64,000 nt of DNA from Hymenopus coronatus (lineage: Eukaryota > Arthropoda > Insecta > Mantodea > Hymenopodidae). The translations under genes and the position numbers were made by a program. Shown here in pieces: positions 10,852 through 22,502 of the stretch. Each line of letters begins with the position of its first letter. The first letter of the stretch is position 1. The notes beneath the pieces are model-generated. The model did not search any database. It had not been told where the DNA came from and saw only the letters and a program-made list of their open reading frames with translations. The stretch lies in NCBI GenBank assembly GCA_030762935.1, contig CM060883.1, positions 35,797,501 through 35,861,500 of the forward strand, written 5' to 3'.

Positions 10852-11865
10852 ATGTGGTTATATCGGCGGAAAAAAGAACGCGTGAGAAATATAAGATGAC
10901 GGTTTTATGAAGAATGCAATTCGCGTAATAGTGCACAATTTTAAACAGTTGATAAGTGCTTCATGTAACAAAGAAGAAGCGTTGTTTTGGGATATGGATG
11001 GCTTTAAGTGACACCGTAGTTGATAACTTGGTCATCAACTTTGGAGTGGAAAACAACAGCACAAACAGAGAGCGAGTAATGTTATTTATTTTTTCGCTCA
11101 TGTTTTTACAGTTAATTATTATACGTGACCCATTTACAATGTTATGACTATCTATATTATCACTATTATACCTTACAGTCACCGTTTAAATTGTCCAAAT
11201 AAAGACTATTCGTTTTGCATTACAATATGCCGTGTGGTCGTGAAAATATTACAGCACTCCTGGCGCGAATGGCGGAAGGCTACGGTGCTCTGGTCGCCTG
11301 GATTTGTTTTAGCGAGGATTAACTTTAAGGATGAATAGGTCGCGTGTGTTGACTTTTATAGTAGTTTACTACGGAAGTAGAACTTACTCTAGGTTGGTGC
11401 ACGCCATCCTATCCAGTCCAGTGTGATTGGCAGGCTGAGGGCAGCCCGAGGTGTGTTAGACGTGTCCCTGTTCTCAGAGAGAACTTAACCACGTTCTGAC
11501 GGGATTGTGGGTTTTGTAGGATGGCGCCATCCGCCATCCTATGACATTTAAACGTCATATTTGTATCTGCTGTCGTTATTAGATTGTCTTGAATTTGCAC
11601 ATATTGTTGCGCTGATTCTTTTGTTCCTCATTGTCATTTTCCTTTGGTGTTCAGGAACGCTAACTCATTTGTCATTGTAAACGTTGCACTAAACTAGAGT
11701 AGCCATACATCATAGAATCCATTAACGTCCACCCATTATTCGAATGCGTGCTTAAAGTCAGTGTGAAGTTTCTAGAATGAGTCATACAAAAAGCGCAGAG
11801 TACAAAATGCTTTATAAAGTAATTAATGGAACAGACCAAAAGGTGCATCCTATTTTTCTATTTTT
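10852..11865. other. Unassigned, moderately GC-rich
   Basis: No HL or SINE landmark. The part at 11250-11550 is GC-richer and contains the perfect 14-bp palindrome GGATGGCGCCATCC (11519-11532), with further GCCATCC copies at 11404 and 11533. The short ORFs show nothing recognisable. Confidence 0.4.
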
Positions 11866-12719
11866 ACTTTCTCTATACTCACTATGTACATAGTCTATAG
11901 AGAATGTATTGCACTCCACCAAAAAATTCGATACCGATATTTCACCGGAAATATGTTTTACGGTCCCCTGTATCCAAAAAAAGTATTTTCAGAAAAAGGT
12001 CCGTGTGTGTGTGTCCGTGTGTCCGTGTGTCTGTAAACACGATAACTAAAATAGGAAAAGTCGGTAAAATACCAAACTTGGTATTTAAGTTTAGTATCTT
12101 CCAGGGATGCGACACGAAGATTTTGAGAAAAATCCCCGCACCCCAAACTACACTTTACATGGAACTTTTTTCGAAAAATTTTATTTTCTAAAAAATGGCT
12201 CTAATGATTTTGATTAAAATATCGTATATTAAAGTTATTTACTTGACAAATAAAATTTATATTTTGAATTTCCTGGGAATAGCCTCTGAAGACTACTTTA
12301 TTCTGGATGAATTTTTCATAACTACTAAACCGTAAGAGATGGACAAAATCTTAACCCACAAAAAATGTAGGGCACGTTAAAACACACAATTTATGTTATA
12401 TACATTTTTTTCGTGGAGTTGATCGTTTTTTAGATATTCCTTTTTCTTGGTTTCATATTTGAAAAACATGCTTTTCTCATACAGGAATTTGTCAACTCCT
12501 GTTAATACAAACAAAGGAACATCAGTCACATAGCAACCAGCTTTTGGCTTTCACTTTAACCTATAGTACTCCCTTATTTCGTTTCTACTTACAATAAAAC
12601 AAGAAATAAGACTATTTCTGCTAATTTTTCTCGATTAGCATGAAATAAATAAAAGATAAGCTTATTAACAATAATAATTTATAGAGATATAGAGAAAGTC
12701 ATGTGAATGGAACACATCA
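11866..12719 (+). mobile_element. HL repeat, full length, subfamily A
   Basis: ACTTTCTCTATACTCACTATGTACATAG at the 5' end (seen as sub-TIR plus palindrome), GT run 12003-12032, C-rich block 12134-12140, and a 3' end with ATAGAGAAAGTCATGTGAAT and the closing CACATC. Nearly intact. Confidence 0.94.
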
Positions 12720-12737
12720 ATCACATTTAGAAAAACA

Positions 12738-13577
12738 ATCTGATCTGTTCCATTCACCTGACTTTCTCTACATCTCTGCAATAAAGTATCAAAAAGCTTG
12801 TGCTTCTTTTTACTTCATACTAATCGAGAAAAAATTAGCATAAATGTTCTCCCTCCACGTAAGTAGAAGGGAGGTAAGGGAGTAGCATAGGCTAAAGTAT
12901 TAGTCAAAAGCTGGTTGCTATTTGACTGAAGTTCCTTTGTTTCTATGGACAGGAGCTGACAAATTCCCCTATGAGAAAAGTATGTTTTTTTAAAGCTGAA
13001 ACCAATAACAAAGAATATCTAAAAAACAATCCGTTGCACGAAAAAAATGTATAAAACATAAATTGAGTGTTTTAACCAGCTCTACATTTTCTATTCAGCA
13101 AGTTTTTGTCTATCTCTTACGGTTTGCTAGTTATGCAAAATTCCGTAAAATTCATCCAGAATAAAGTAGTATTCAGAGGCTATTCCCAGAAAATTCAAAG
13201 TAAACATTTTATTTGTCAGTTAAATATATTTAATATACGATATTTTAATCAAAATCATTACAGCCATTATTTCAGACAAACAACAATTTTGAAATTTTTT
13301 CATGAAAAGGGTAGTTGGGTTTGAAATCTTCGTTCCGCATCCTTGGATGATACCAAACTTAAATACTAAGTTTAGAATTTAACGGACTTTTCGTTTTTGA
13401 GTTATGCTGTCCACAGACACAACCCACACACATAAGGACCTTTTTCCAAAAATACTTTTTTTTTGGATTCAGGGGGACCCAAAACATGTATTTCCGGTGA
13501 AATCTCGGTATCGAATTTTTGGGTGCATTACAATACCTTCTCTATACACTATGTGCATAGTACGTGTAGAAAAAGTA
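12738..13577 (-). mobile_element. HL repeat, full length
   Basis: Starts 18 bp after the 3' end of the preceding plus copy, so the two lie tail to tail. Terminal hairpin is ATCTGATCTG / TTCCATTCACCTG, slightly worn. It ends ACGTGTAGAAAAAGT. Confidence 0.92.
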
Positions 13578-13660
13578 AAAAGACAAAAAACGAGAAGCTA
13601 GATAAAAGGTGGAATACAATAATAGGAAGAACAACAAAACAAGTAGACTGCAGGATAGTG

Positions 13661-13692
<32 letters not shown>

Positions 13693-13973
13693 AAGGGGTT
13701 GTCTTCCTCTGTTTATTCCATCTTTTATTTATATAGTTTCTGTTTTCTTAAAAGGATCCTTTGCACGCTAGGAAGAAGAAGATTGCTCCAGTTTTTTTTT
13801 TCTTATTTTGCTCTTTTAGTTTCAAGAAAGGATGAATTCCCATAATGTTTCAACGCTATTTTTAAATCCTTGCCTTTTCTTCATTTTTCTTTCTGCAGAC
13901 TACTTCAGGTAGTTTAATACAGATTTGGTCATATGACAACAAAATCATTAGGTACATAAGACCCACTAGTCTC
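13578..13973. other. Unassigned; poly-A tract
   Basis: A 30-odd-base poly-A tract at about 13660-13691 follows purine-rich sequence, perhaps the tail of an unrecognised retro-inserted fragment. The rest is AT-rich and unassigned. Confidence 0.4.
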
Positions 13974-14110
13974 TAACAACCTCTGCGGCTTCTCAACCCA
14001 GGGGTCCCAACTTCGATTCTCGGCGAGGGTGGGAAATTCTTCTTTAGCTAAAAGCATTTCCTGTCCCCCAAACAGTCTCGGAGCAATGAATGCATACGCT
14101 TAACAGTATA
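13974..14110 (+). mobile_element. SINE C, worn copy
   Basis: Aligns with the SINE C head and early body: GGCTTCTCAACCCAGGGGTC, TTCGATTCTCGGCGAGGG, AAATTCTTCTTTAGCTA. The B box is mutated (ACTTCGATTCT). Confidence 0.65.
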
Positions 14111-14375
14111 AAACAGATAATTTAGCTCACCATTAAAGCGCCAATGCAATGGCCGAGATTAGATGATTTCAACCAATCGGGGGCATCTGACTGGAACGAT
14201 ATTGTCAAAACATTTTATCGCAGCAGAAGTTCACTTCTTGTCGCACTTGATGCTCGATTGTTTAATCTCCTGCAAAATTACAATTCAGTCAGCCAAACTG
14301 TCAGTTCCACAATTGTACTTTCAATTAATTCAGTTACAATGTTAATTTGAAGTTCATAATGCATTTAGTTAAAAA

Positions 14376-15349
14376 ATCTGATGTGTACCATACACATGTC
14401 TTTCTCTACATCTCTGTAACAAATTATTGTTAATAATTATCTTGGTCCAGAGTTTCCGGTGTAGACCGCGTCTTAAGGCGTCTACACCGGAAACTCTGGA
14501 CCAAGATAATTTTAATATTGGCCGTGGAAGTTTACGAAAACATATATTGTTAATAAGCTTATCTTTTATTTATTTCATGCTAATGTAGAAAAATTAGCAG
14601 AAATACTCTTATTTCTTGCTGTATTGTAAGTAGAAGCGAAATAAGGGAGTACTATAGGTTAAAGTGAAAGCCAAAAGCTGGTTGCTATGTGACTGATGTT
14701 CCTTTGTTTGTATGGACAGGAGTTGACAAATTCCTAATTATGATTTTCAAAGCTGAAACCAAGAAAAAGGAATATCTCAAAAACGATCAACTCCACGAAA
14801 AAAATGTATGTAACATAAATTGTGTGTTTTAACGTGCTCTACATTTCTTGCGGGTTAAGTTTTTGTTCATCTCTTACGGTTTAGTAGTTATGAAAAATTC
14901 ATCCAGAATAAAGTAGTCTTCAGAGACTATTCCCAGAAAGTTCAAAATATATATTTTATTTGTCAGGTAAATAACTTTAATATACGATATTTTAATCAAA
15001 ACTGTTAGAGCCATTTTTTAGAAAATCAAAATTTTCGAAAAAAGTTCAATGTAAAGGGTAGTTTGGGGTAGGGAGATTTTTCTCAAAATCTACATTTCGC
15101 ATCCCTGGAAGATACTAAATTTAAATACCAAGTTTGGTATTTTACCGACTTTTCGCTTTTTAGTTATCGTGTTCACAGACACACGGACACACGGGCACAC
15201 GGACACATACGGACCTTTTTCTGAAAATACCTTTTTTGGATACAGGGGACCCTAAAACATATATTTCCGGTGAAATCTCGGTATCGAATTTTTTGTTGGA
15301 GTGCAATACCTTCTCTAGACACTATGTACATAGTGCGTATAGAGAAAGT
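14376..15349 (-). mobile_element. HL repeat, full length, with hairpin insertion
   Basis: Both termini are present (ATCTGATGTGTACCATACACATG at the 3' end, GCGTATAGAGAAAGT at the 5' end). A 108-bp insertion at 14437-14544 accounts for its extra length. It is close to the 36579-37462 copy in sequence. Confidence 0.93.
14437..14544. mobile_element. 108-bp insertion with perfect 32-bp-arm hairpin
   Basis: Arms 14435-14466 and 14480-14511 are perfect inverted complements with a 13-nt spacer. The insertion is flanked by the 12-bp duplication TATTGTTAATAA (14425-14436 and 14545-14556). Removing it restores the HL repeat. The arm sequence is not from the HL family. It could be a fold-back cDNA insertion or a tiny fold-back element. 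Confidence 0.85.
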
Positions 15350-15765
15350 AAAAAAGGAGCGAAAATGATCATTATTTTTATTCGTACATTAGGTGTAGGC
15401 ACGGTTGGCCATATCATAATTCAGGACGCAGTGAAGAAAGAACAAAAAAAAAAAAAAAAAAAAAAAAAAAATCGGTAAAAACATGGTCGAATGCGTCGTT
15501 AACTTTTGAGAACTAATGTATTACAATCATAACCTGATAAAATGTTCCTTCCTATATATCATAAATTATTAAAGGTCTATTTCGTTGAATTGCCTTATCA
15601 AATATAACTCGTGTTTTCATCTCTTAGGACAATATGAAAACATTCGTAGTATTACTCATGAAAAAGCTCATCTTTAAAAAACCCTATAGTTCAGCTAGCA
15701 ATTATACCAGCACTTGTTTCTCATGTCAAACTATATGACTATAGAAGTTAAAGAGAGCTATACTT
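15350..15765. other. Unassigned; poly-A tract
   Basis: A poly-A tract of about 30 bases lies at 15440-15470, roughly 90 bp after the HL 5' end. No gene recognised. Confidence 0.4.
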
Positions 15766-16602
15766 TTTGACTTATCGTGTTCAAAACACGGCCTCACACA
15801 CACCGGACCTTTTTCTAAAAATATTATGTGTTCCATTCACATAAATTTCTCTAGCTGTTCCATATACAAACTATCCTTGAAAAAGATTCTTAAAAAAATA
15901 TTCTTTTACCTATGTGGTGCTAATCGAGATAAACATTAGCAGAAACGGTCTTATTACTTGCTTCCTTGTAAGTAAAAGGAAAAAAAAAAAATGAAATACA
16001 CTAAGTTAAAGCTATAATCCAATCACTTAAAAGCTAGTCTCTATGTGAAACAATTGAGGTCGGTTCGCTTTACATGATCCCTTTTGAGAAAGTTTGGATA
16101 GTTTAAAACTCAAACCAATAACAAGTAATATCTCAAAGAACGGCCAACGCTACAAGAAAACCTATATGACATAAATTACGCGTTTTAATGTGATATACAT
16201 TTGTGTGTAATAAGCTTTTGTATGTCTCTTATGGTTTGGCAGTTATACAAAAATCATCCAGAATGAAGAGGTCTTCAGGGGCTATTCCCAGAAAATTCAA
16301 GATATACATTTCGTTTGTCATAAAGCAGCTTAAACATAAGAGAAAATCAAACTTTTCGAAAATGTTGCTTGTAATGGGTAGTTTGGGGTGGGGGGATTTT
16401 CTTGAAAATCTTCGTGTCGCATCTTCGGAAGATACTGAGCCTACAGTGACACACACACACACACACACACATAGATCGCAAACAAATCTTATTCTATTTT
16501 TTTATTCAGGGGATCTCAAAACATGTATTTTCAGTGAAATCTAGGTATCGAATTTTGGATGGAATACAATACACTATGTCCACAGTACGTGTAGAGAAAG
16601 TG
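15766..16602 (-). mobile_element. HL repeat copy with extra fragment at its 3' side
   Basis: 15766-15824 is a short piece of HL 5' region (ACTTATCGTGTTC, CGGACCTTTTTCT). It is joined directly to a nearly full copy beginning TTATGTGTTCCATTCACATA at 15825 and ending ACGTGTAGAGAAAGT. The AC run is at 16449-16470. Confidence 0.85.
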
Positions 16603-16623
16603 ATAATTATTAGATAATTTCAT

Positions 16624-17110
16624 AGCGGAATGGCTCAGACGGTTTCATCAACGGTTTGGGAGGTCACGGGTTCGCTTCCCGTGACCGGCCTACCTGGCCC
16701 ATGGGTTTTTTCGGGGGTTACCGCCAGACGAATGCTGGGTAGGTTTCGTTTATCCGCAGAGTTTTCTGTCCCTCCATGTCTTGTCCATAAACATTTTATT
16801 CATCCTTCATCCCGCTGTTCCTTTCAGGGTTGGAAATGTCGGCGATGGTGCTCAGTGCGGCGTGACAGGGATAAAGGATGACCAAGTAACTATCTCCGAG
16901 TGGATAAGTACCGCTACTGGACGGGAGCCTTGAACCCTGTCCCGGGTCCGCCTGTACGACTATCGGGGTGCTTTAATCTGGAAACTGTAGGGAACTGCCA
17001 TTGCCGTGCTGTCGCTTCTGGATTAGCCCCCCCCCGGTGTATACTCTCAACTCATCCCTCCCACCCGCGGTACAATGGCCTCAGGTGTGGTGCCGAGTCT
17101 GTCTGACCAT
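16624..17110 (+). mobile_element. tRNA-derived SINE, family D, ~490 bp
   Basis: Head GCGGAATGGCTCAGACGG (A box) and GGGTTCGCTTCCC (B box), then CCAGACGAATGCTGGGTAGG and a long GC-rich body. Sits right after an HL 5' end. The plus-strand ORFs (16630-16881, 16900-17106) are translations of this SINE. Confidence 0.65.
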
Positions 17111-17242
17111 ATCCTAAATTTCTGTGTGTGGTTCAAAGCTCCAAATCAAAAAATGCCAACCAATTTACTCAAATTTTGAAGCGTGCGGGACATTATGATT
17201 ATGCAAGATATTTACTTAAGAAAATTTACGATAGAATGTCTA

Positions 17243-17610
17243 TCTTGCCGTGTCCAAATGGCTAGACCGCTCGCCTCCCACCTAGGCGGCCCGGGTTCGA
17301 TCCCAAGCGCCCGTATGTGGGATTTGTGCTGGGCGAAGCGGCGGGTGAGCAGGTTTTTTTCGGGTCCCCCGTCAACATTCCTACAATTGCTCCATCATCA
17401 CCTTTGCTATCATCCATTTCGCTTGCATTTCATATCATTCACTTCCTCGCGCTTATGCCTGGCTGCGGGCCGACCGCTCGTTCAAGGTTCTTCATTCTGT
17501 GGTTAAGTGCCGTTGGCTCCGCAACAATCTTCTGACTCCTAGGCATCCACTTGTAAGTCCTAGGGAGGTGTCAGTCCTAAATACGGGGAAGGTAAGCCGA
17601 TTACAAGGTA
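17243..17610 (+). mobile_element. SINE B, long type, with head
   Basis: Head CCAAATGGCTAGACCGCTCG and B box GGGTTCGATCCCAAG, then TTTTTTTCGGGTCCCCCG, a pyrimidine-rich body, TTCATTCTGTGG, and a tail with GGCATCCACTTGTAAGTCC. This is the best long copy. ORFs here are shadows. Confidence 0.85.
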
Positions 17611-17892
17611 TTTCTCAAATGTGAATGAAATTTGGTATTCATATTAACATAATAACAATGCAATCACAAAAACTGTTCAGAAAAGCTATACTAAAATACA
17701 GAAATATGAAATTTCACCCCCAGTGTTCATAAATTACAAACGTTTAACACACCCTAAATATAATAAATTGCCAATCTTGGAACTTCATACTACTTTCTAA
17801 CCTTCCATACTCCACTTACAAAAATGTTTAAATAAATTCCAAGCGCACATGGTCCTAAGCAAAAATCGTATGAGCTGAGCTTTAATCCTACA

Positions 17893-18753
17893 ATTCTGAC
17901 GTGTTCTATTCACATGACTTTCTCTACATCGCTGTAACAAATTATTGTTAAAAAGCATATTCTTCTATCTACTTCATGATACTCGAGACAAACATTAGCA
18001 AAAATTGTCTTAATTACTTGCTTCCTTGTAAATAGAAGGGAAATAAGGGAATAAACTAGGCTAGAATGCTAGCCAAATCCTTTAAAAGTCGGTTTCCATG
18101 TGGATGAAATCTGTTTTTATGTAGAGCCAGGAGTTTGCAACTTTCCGCATGAATAATGTTTAAGTATTTTAAATCTGAAACAAATAACTAGGAATATCTA
18201 AGAAATGGTCAATTCAACGAAAAAAACGTATATGCCATAAATTGTGCGTTTTAACGTGATCTACATTATTGTGTAGCAATTTTTTCTCTATCTCTTATAA
18301 TTTATCAGTTACGCAAAATTCAGTAAAATTCATTCAGAATAGAAGTTTCCCAGAAAATTCAAGATATACGTTTTATTTGCCATATAAATATCTTAAATAT
18401 ACGTATTTTAAACAAAATCATTACAGCCATTTTTTTAAAGAATAAAAAAGTTCGAAATTTGTTCCATGTAAAGGGTAGTTTGAGGTTGGGGAATTTTTCT
18501 CAAAATCTTAGTGTCGCATCCCTGGAAGATACTAAACTTAAATACAAGTTTGGTACTTCACCGACTTTTCGTTTTTGAATTAAAGTGTTCACAGACTCAC
18601 GGACATACACGGACCTATTTCTGAAAATACTTTTTTTGGATACAGGAGACCCTAAAACGTCTATTTCTGGTGAAATCTCGGTATCGAATTTTTAGGTGGA
18701 ATGGAATGCGTACCTTTTCTATATACTATGTGCATAATACGTGTAGAGAAAGT
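17893..18753 (-). mobile_element. HL repeat, full length
   Basis: Terminal hairpin is worn (TTCTGACGTGTTCTATTCACATG). The body is complete. It ends ACGTGTAGAGAAAGT. The AC run has nearly vanished. Confidence 0.92.
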
Positions 18754-18779
18754 AAAAATCAGTTGGTGAAAAGAGTGAA

Positions 18780-19200
18780 AAAGAAAGGTGGTGAGAGTGA
18801 GCCGTCTGCGCATGCTAGCCTCTTTGGACAGCCGCGGATTGCAGGCAGTTGTTTCTCTCGGCCCACCACCAGTTAGTGCGTCTCGAGACCTCGTTCGAGG
18901 TAGTCGCAGTGAAGGGAAGTCGGGGCTGCCAGTTTTCCGGGGCCACCACTTTTTCCGCGCTAATGTCATTCTTGTCAATAAACTACCAATGAAAGTTGAA
19001 TAAAAACAGACCTAACACGGTGCTAGATCGTCACACCACAAGGTGAGGCGAGAGCGCCGCCCTCTTTCTTCTCAGTGACCTTTTTTTCCTCCGTGTGCTT
19101 GTGTACGATGTTTACTCCGCTACCCACCCCTTCCGCCAAGTTTTAAATAGCCGCAGACAGCGACCACAAGTTCTCAGAAGATGCTTCTTTAAGTTTCTGT
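18780..19200. promoter_or_regulatory. CpG-rich unique block, possible promoter or LTR
   Basis: CpG dinucleotides are dense at 18800-18960 (GCCGCGG, GTGCGTCTCGAG, CTCGTTCGAGG, TTCCGCGC) while the rest of the window is CpG-poor. AATAAA motifs occur at 18979 and 19001. An unmethylated promoter with 5' exon, or a solo LTR, would both fit. No TATA box or LTR pair was identified. Confidence 0.3.
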
Positions 19201-19344
19201 GCTACTTTACTAATCTTTTCTAACTCCGTGGAAAGTGAAAAATATACACAGCAACTTAAACGCTGTTGGTGTTAGGTTCCATTTGTTTACAATTGTACGT
19301 GCTTTTTTGTGAGTTTGTGATACTAAAAATAGTTCATTTGTGTT

Positions 19345-19629
19345 ATGTGTAACAAGACAATTACTACATCGAACACCCGACTACCCTTCTTGTTGCCAAT
19401 TCTGGATTTTATAATGGTAAGTTTGCCTTATGAATCCAGACCTAGGCTCCATAGAGATATTATAGATTTCTTAGCAGTAGCCAAGCATGAATTATCTACT
19501 CTTTCATTGAGTGCAGAGAAAAAAATGAAAGTAGAAACATTAACAGAAAATATCACTTATCGTAACCAGACATTTTGGCTCGCTGTTTTGTTTACATCAG
19601 AATTCAATTGTTTCCTAATACCGGCGTAA
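19345..19629 (+). CDS. Unrecognised ORF, possible gene 5' end
   Basis: A 94-residue ORF lies in the longest unique stretch of the window, downstream of the CpG-rich block. Its second Met codon, at 19413, is followed at once by GTAAGT, a consensus splice donor, so the reading frame after it may be intron. The part after this Met contains a charged run including SAEKKMKVETLTENI. No family is recognised. Codon use does not separate it from chance. Confidence 0.25.
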   Translation: MCNKTITTSNTRLPFLLPILDFIMVSLPYESRPRLHRDIIDFLAVAKHELSTLSLSAEKKMKVETLTENITYRNQTFWLAVLFTSEFNCFLIPA

Positions 19630-19980
19630 TAAAATAGCACCGTCGGGAAGGAAAAATTAGGTTACTCTCCCTGATGAATAAAACTTCAGCATTTTAACCT
19701 CCAAATGTTTATGCAGTTTAGGTTCTTTTTTTCAGTTTGTTTTGTGAAGTTTATTCATCATAATCTAACCTTTAAATGTCGGTTTCCCTTTCTTCTTTGC
19801 TTTTAATAATCCTAATGGTTTATAGTTATGAAAATTATGTTTAACCAAAGAAAATGAATCCATAGTTATATGGAACGTTCATTCATGCTTCAAAGATAGT
19901 GTTTACCTGATACAGTTTCAAAACTCAAACATTATAATGATAACATTTCAGCTGTACATGAGAGAAAACTTCTACACATA
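19630..19980. other. Unassigned
   Basis: AT-rich, no repeat landmark or ORF worth reporting. Confidence 0.4.
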
Positions 19981-20791
19981 AAATTCGTTTTATTCACATG
20001 ACTTTCTCTTCACTTCGGTTACAAATTATTGTTAAAAAGCTTACTCTTCTATCTACTTCATAATAATCGAGGAAGACATTGGCAGAAATTGACTTATGAC
20101 TTGCTTCCTTTTAAGTAGGAGGGAAATAAGGGAATACACAGTTCAAGCGATAGTCAAATGGTTTTACAGCCTGGTTGCCATGTGGGTGAAATCCCATTCT
20201 TACATTGCCAGGAGTTAACAGATTCAGGCACATGAAAAGTTTTAATTATTTTAAAAATGAAACCAATAACAAGGAATGTCTCAAACTCCGCGAGAAAATG
20301 TACCCATATGACATAAATTGTAAGCTTTAACGAGATTTACATTTTTTGTGCAGTAGGTTTTTCTCTATCTCTTACTGTTTATCACTTATGCAAAATTAAG
20401 AAAAATTAATCCAGAATAAACATCGCAGAACCTATCCCCAGAAAATTCAGACATATACTTTATTTGTAGTGTATTTTAATCAAAATCTATAGAGTTAGTT
20501 TTGAGAAAATCATTTTTTTTTTTAAATTTGTTCCATGTAAAGGGTCGTTTGGGTGGGGGGATTTTCTTTAAAATCTTCGTGTCGCATCCTTGAAGGATAC
20601 TAATCTTAAATACCAACTTTGATATGCTACCGACTTTTCGTTTTTGAGTATCGTGTTCACAGATACACTCACGGGCCTTTTTCTAAACAAATCCTAAAAC
20701 GTTTATTGCCGATGAAATCTTGGTATCGAATTTTTGGGTGAAATGCAATACCTTTTCTGTACACTATGTATATAGTACGTGTAGAGAAAGT
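19981..20791 (-). mobile_element. HL repeat, full length, 3' tip worn
   Basis: Starts TTTTATTCACATGACTTTCTC, with the first half of the hairpin lost, and ends ACGTGTAGAGAAAGT. The AC run is short (ACACTCACGGG). Confidence 0.9.
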
Positions 20792-21333
20792 AAAAATCCA
20801 CAAGTTCTTGATAATATGGAGTTTGTTGATTAAAAGAATAAAATTATTAGAATTAACTTTGAACTACATAACCATAGGTATACTTAAAGGGGGTATTCAT
20901 TGGATAACTTTTCAGAACACTGTGGGTTAACACATTTGAAAGCAATATTAGAGATAAGCTGATTTTTAAGTGATCTTTATTGGAGATGCATTTAACTTGT
21001 AGGATTTGTACATACTACATAGAGATGTTATGGCGAGGACTTCAATTACTGTTTTGTTTATTTTCTTCTCACACAGCTCCAAAGAGTATTCACCTGGGTC
21101 CAAAGGTTTGTCGTCGTACTTGAAATCCGATCCTCGGCGTGGATGTTTTGATTACAGTGTCGGTAACGTTTGACTTTGAAATATGCATATGCGTACGGCG
21201 TATTATTATATTAATTGCCACGACGTGCGGGACAGACGTGGCTTTTATTTTTGTTTGTTTGTTTTTAATTCTGAATGCGGCGACAAGATATGCAGCACTC
21301 TGTAATTAGCCTCCCTTTTTTGAGAATTTAATT
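20792..21333. other. Unassigned
   Basis: No repeat landmark. GC is slightly higher around 21100-21250. Nothing recognisable. Confidence 0.4.
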
Positions 21334-21535
21334 GTGAATTAAATGCAAGTCGACGTTACTCCCATCAATGTCAATAGATTCAACGAGCATTTGTTAAATG
21401 CATTGTGTCTCGTCTATTAGTAGTGGCAATTTTATAATTGTTTAATTATTTAACTAAAACTGGAAACCCTATTATACCTAATTCAGAGCTTAAATCAAAC
21501 TCTGATTAGCCAAAAAGGAAAGCTAAAGTAGTTGT
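21334..21535 (+). repeat. ~200-bp direct repeat, left copy
   Basis: Matches 22296-22502 in order through GTCAATAGATTCA, TTGTTAAAT, ATTGTG, GTGGCA, TTTTATAAT, CCTATTATAC, GAGCTTAAATCAA and CCAAAAAGGAAA. About three quarters of positions agree. An HL copy lies between the two. Confidence 0.75.
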
Positions 21536-22295
21536 ATTTTTCTCTAGTACGTATGTACATACAATATACATAGCAGCAAGAGAAGGTGTGAGTGTGTGTG
21601 TCTGTGGACAGCTTACCTCAAAAACGAAAACACCGTTAAATACCAAACTTTGTATTAATGTATAGTATCTTCCTAGGTTGCGACATGAAGATTTCGAAGG
21701 AACCCCCCCCCCCCCGCCATAAACTAATCTTTACACGGAAGTTTTGAAAATCTTATTTTTCTCAAAAGTGACTCTAACGATTTTGATTAACATACCGTAT
21801 ATTAAATATACATACAGTACAAATAAAGCGTTTGATTTATTTTTTCATTTGTATAGCCCCTTTTAACATGAATGGTCATATCGAGGGATTTGATTTGTGA
21901 AACTGTAGGCTCAGAACATTACTTACACGCACTTACTCTCAAATTCATACTTCTAGACTCTATGGGGGATAGGGAACAATTTCTGGCTAAAGAAAAATTC
22001 TCCACCCCAACAGGGAATCGAACCCGGGACCTTCGGGTGAGAAGTTAGCTCGCTGTTTGGTGTTTAACAGTTTGATTTTTCTACGAATAGTCTCGAAGAT
22101 CTCTTTATCCTGGAAAAATTTTGCAAAATTTTGCATAATGCTTAATCTGCAAGAGATACAAAAGTTGTTACACAAAAATGTAGATCAAAACACATAATTT
22201 GTGTCATACAAGTTTTTCTTGTAAACGTGGCCGTTTTCGAGATATTCCTTTTTATTGATTTTAGTTTTGAATTACCTAAACCTCTCTCAAACGGG
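21536..22295 (+). mobile_element. HL repeat, 3' truncated, split by SINE C
   Basis: Starts TTTCTCTAGTACGTATGTAC, keeps the GT run and an expanded C run (21704-21717), and is interrupted by SINE C. It continues to CTCTCAAACGGGAATT, where the right direct repeat starts. It lacks the last third and the 3' hairpin. Confidence 0.85.
21838..22058 (-). mobile_element. tRNA-derived SINE, family C
   Basis: Minus-strand head GCGAGCTAACTTCTCACCCG with B box GGGTTCGATTCCC, body TTTCTTTAGCC and CCTATCCCCCATAGAGTC, and an A-rich end. Short duplicated flanks GTTTGATTT lie on both sides (near 21825 and 22070). The first part of the head is diverged. Confidence 0.8.
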
Positions 22296-22502
22296 AATTA
22301 AATACTACTCTATGTTACTTCCATCTATGTCAATAGATTCATCGAGTGCCAGTTTTATTGTTAAATACATTGTGACTAGTTTATTAGCAGTGGCAGTTTT
22401 ATAATGGCTTAATTGTGTATCTACAAATAGAAGTCCTATTATACTTAACTTTGAGCTTAAATCAAGTTGTATTCAACCAAAAAGGAAAAGTAAAGTTTTT
22501 TA
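22296..22502 (+). repeat. ~200-bp direct repeat, right copy
   Basis: Partner of 21334-21535 (same ordered motifs). It may be an independent repeat family, or a duplication that spans the HL insertion. Confidence 0.75.

Noticed and set aside
16630..17106. Two adjacent plus ORFs with Pro/Gly-rich sequence
   Set aside because: They cover a GC-rich tRNA-headed SINE, including its B box, and are not protein-like.
19345..19629. Confident host gene call
   Set aside because: No recognised domain, short, and only context (CpG block, GTAAGT) supports it, so it is kept as low confidence.
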